Positions 62,677 to 64,000 of a stretch of DNA of 64,000 bases are shown here, piece after piece. A program made the translations under genes and the position numbers. Source of the stretch: Magnetovibrio blakemorei. GTDB taxonomy: Bacteria > Pseudomonadota > Alphaproteobacteria > Rhodospirillales > Magnetovibrionaceae. A model generated the notes under the pieces. That model was not told the origin of the DNA. It saw only the letters and a program-made list of their open reading frames with translations, and searched no databases. The stretch spans positions 1 to 64,000 of the forward strand of contig NZ_MCGG01000010.1 of NCBI RefSeq assembly GCF_001746755.1, written 5' to 3'. Position 1 is the stretch's first letter. Each line of letters starts with the position of its first letter.

Positions 62677-63321
62677 TTATTGGCCCGTAATGAGGTTGCC
62701 GCTGCCGTCCAGCAGTCTGGTGCGAACGGTTCCGGACTGTTGCTTGAAAATGTCGACGTCAGTGCGCCCTGCGTTTTTGCCTTCAGCGGGCTTCGCTTGA
62801 ATGAAATCACCAGGATCGACAACCATTTGGCCGATATTGCGCTGCGTGGCGCAGCCAAAATTGCTGTGGGGTGCATTATCGAACCCACCGACGGGCGAAC
62901 TGCTCCAATCCCCGCATTCCGGCGAAATGGACTTGTTGGCTGTGAAGCTCAACACCGCATTGGGGGCTTGCACCGTCGTGCTGGGGGCCATGTAAATCTC
63001 ACTGTCGCGCAAGCCTTGGCTCAGCAGCACGTCACGCGCCAAGGATGGCTGGGCGCTTTCAATGGTGATCACGGTGCGTCCTCGACTGACGTAATCGCGC
63101 AAAAAACGATGAAAGCGATTGGCGTCACCCGCAGCCAGGGCCAATCCGCTTTGCGGCAACGCAATGGCGATCGACACCTGTTCGCTGGCCACTTGAATGG
63201 CATGGTTTTGCAAGATGTCGTGACCTTCCGGCTTGGTTTGTGGCGCGCACGACGACACCAAAGCGGCGACCAAGCCGATCAGGGCAAAACGGTTCAGGTT
63301 TGTGGCGTAGGGGATGCTCAT
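62677..63321 (-). CDS. cpaD: CpaD-type outer-membrane lipoprotein
   Basis: The 214 residues have a lipobox (VAALVSSCAP, C25) and the CpaD domain pattern (GLALAAGDANRFHRFL, FGCATQRNIGQMVVDPGDFI). CpaD supports secretin assembly. It lies between cpaE and cpaC, as in other alphaproteobacterial Tad loci. Confidence 0.9.
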   Translation of the reverse strand: MSIPYATNLNRFALIGLVAALVSSCAPQTKPEGHDILQNHAIQVASEQVSIAIALPQSGLALAAGDANRFHRFLRDYVSRGRTVITIESAQPSLARDVLLSQGLRDSEIYMAPSTTVQAPNAVLSFTANKSISPECGDWSSSPVGGFDNAPHSNFGCATQRNIGQMVVDPGDFIQAKPAEGKNAGRTDVDIFKQQSGTVRTRLLDGSGNLITGQ

Positions 63322-63327
63322 AACCGC

Positions 63328-64000
63328 TTACTCCATGATGTAGCCGTAGGGGCCGGCCAATGGTGTGGCGTAGGGCGGAAGGTTCGTTTTGGCATATTGC
63401 TTGTGCAAGTGTCCCAGCAGATAGAGGTCCAAATCGCTGGATACCACAAACCCATCGGACGGCAACGCCAAGCGCGCATCGTGGCCCACCGGAGCAGCCA
63501 GATAGGCGGTGACGGTGACAATCAACTCGGTTTCTTCATTTTGGAATTGTTCACTGCGAAACAATGCGCCCAGGATGGGAACGTCCTTAAGCCCTGGAAC
63601 CCCGTTGATGGTGTTGGTCAGGGTGTTCTTGATCAGACCGGAAATCATCATGGAACCGCCGGACGGTAGATCGACGATGGTTTCCGTGCGCTTGACAGAC
63701 AATCCGGGGAAGCCGTTTACAGCCACAGTGGTGTCACGGTCGGAAACTTCCGTGGCCAAGTGGAGACTGATCTGACCATCGCTCATCACGGTCGGCGTAA
63801 AGTTGAGGCGCACACCAAACGGCTGCTGCGAGTAGGTCACGGTGCCGTTGTTGTCAATCGCCGTCGGCATGGGGAATGAACCACCGGCCAAGAACGACGC
63901 CGTTTCGCCCGAAATGGCGGTTAAGGTCGGTTCAGCCAGGGTTTTTGCCAGGCCGTTTTCTTCCATCACCCGGTAGGTGATGTTACCCAGCCCGGTTATG
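63328..64000 (-). CDS. cpaC: CpaC/RcpA-type pilus secretin, partial at the right edge
   Basis: Only the C-terminal part (about 220 residues) is present; the frame runs off the right edge. The secretin pattern is visible: EPTLTAISGETASFLAGGSFP, GVRLNFTPTV, and LIKNTLTNTINGVPGLKDVPILGALFRS. The protein forms the outer-membrane channel of the Tad pilus. It precedes cpaD by six bases on the same strand. Confidence 0.95.
   Translation of the reverse strand, partial: ITGLGNITYRVMEENGLAKTLAEPTLTAISGETASFLAGGSFPMPTAIDNNGTVTYSQQPFGVRLNFTPTVMSDGQISLHLATEVSDRDTTVAVNGFPGLSVKRTETIVDLPSGGSMMISGLIKNTLTNTINGVPGLKDVPILGALFRSEQFQNEETELIVTVTAYLAAPVGHDARLALPSDGFVVSSDLDLYLLGHLHKQYAKTNLPPYATPLAGPYGYIME

Noticed and set aside
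1-64000. tRNA, rRNA, CRISPR arrays or transposases
   Set aside because: None was seen on reading the intergenic regions; the palindromes at 13.2-13.5 kb are not regularly spaced direct repeats.

Overview
The window looks like a chromosomal segment of a free-living alphaproteobacterium, most likely Rhodospirillales-like. Supporting signs are an ALAS-type hemA (the C4 haem route), an alphaproteobacterial UvrA with a CPVSG zinc-finger variant, TrmFO, an ELM1-family protein, Tad/Cpa pilus genes of alphaproteobacterial type, and a moderately high GC content. I see no tRNA, rRNA, CRISPR array, prophage or intact transposase. Most of the window is ordinary core genome. The accessory parts are a small AT-richer island (about 13.2-15.4 kb) and a long Tad pilus locus (50.5 kb to the right edge).

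Layout. 0-7.7 kb: RoxA-like ribosomal oxygenase, an orphan TAXI binding protein, a DUF815 ATPase, then yajC-secD-secF and an Mth938-type gene. 7.7-13.2 kb: a c'-like cytochrome with a Met-rich segment, a tandem-binding-domain diguanylate cyclase, and ubiT-ubiU-ubiV (O2-independent ubiquinone synthesis). 13.2-15.4 kb: palindromic interspersed repeats, then a passenger-less inverse-autotransporter barrel gene overlapping a gene for a secreted protein. 15.4-24.7 kb: sodB, a squalene/phytoene-synthase-like gene, msrA, a large ankyrin protein with DPF/NPF motifs, a hydrolase, GST, trmFO, rhodanese, a small Cys-rich protein and bacteriohemerythrin. 24.8-34.4 kb: CYTH-CHAD protein, uvrA, a receiver/Hpt pair, a winged-helix regulator, hemA and a class III aminotransferase. 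34.5-43 kb: a kinase/dihaem peroxidase operon, an OmpR/EnvZ-type pair facing a Gly/Met-rich secreted protein, an orphan membrane protein, pyrE and hspQ. 43.4-50.4 kb: a ThDP enzyme-ELM1-YbjN run, a receiver with a degenerate GGDEF domain, a nucleoside transporter and hemN.

50.5-64 kb is the Tad/Cpa pilus locus: tadG and two tadE-like genes on the minus strand; tadD, a PilZ gene, a Crp-type regulator, flp pilin and cpaA on the plus strand; then a PAP2 gene, tadC, tadB, cpaF, cpaE, cpaD and the end of cpaC on the minus strand. PilZ and the Crp-like regulator suggest c-di-GMP and transcriptional control of attachment.

The gene set fits a cell that moves between oxic and low-oxygen conditions: UbiTUV, HemN, bacteriohemerythrin, dihaem peroxidase, SodB, MsrA and a c'-type cytochrome. 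The best candidates for undescribed biology are the split inverse-autotransporter pair in the island, the response regulator ending in a FliM-like CheY-binding peptide, the DPF/NPF-repeat ankyrin protein, and the Met-rich periplasmic proteins, one of them beside a two-component system.
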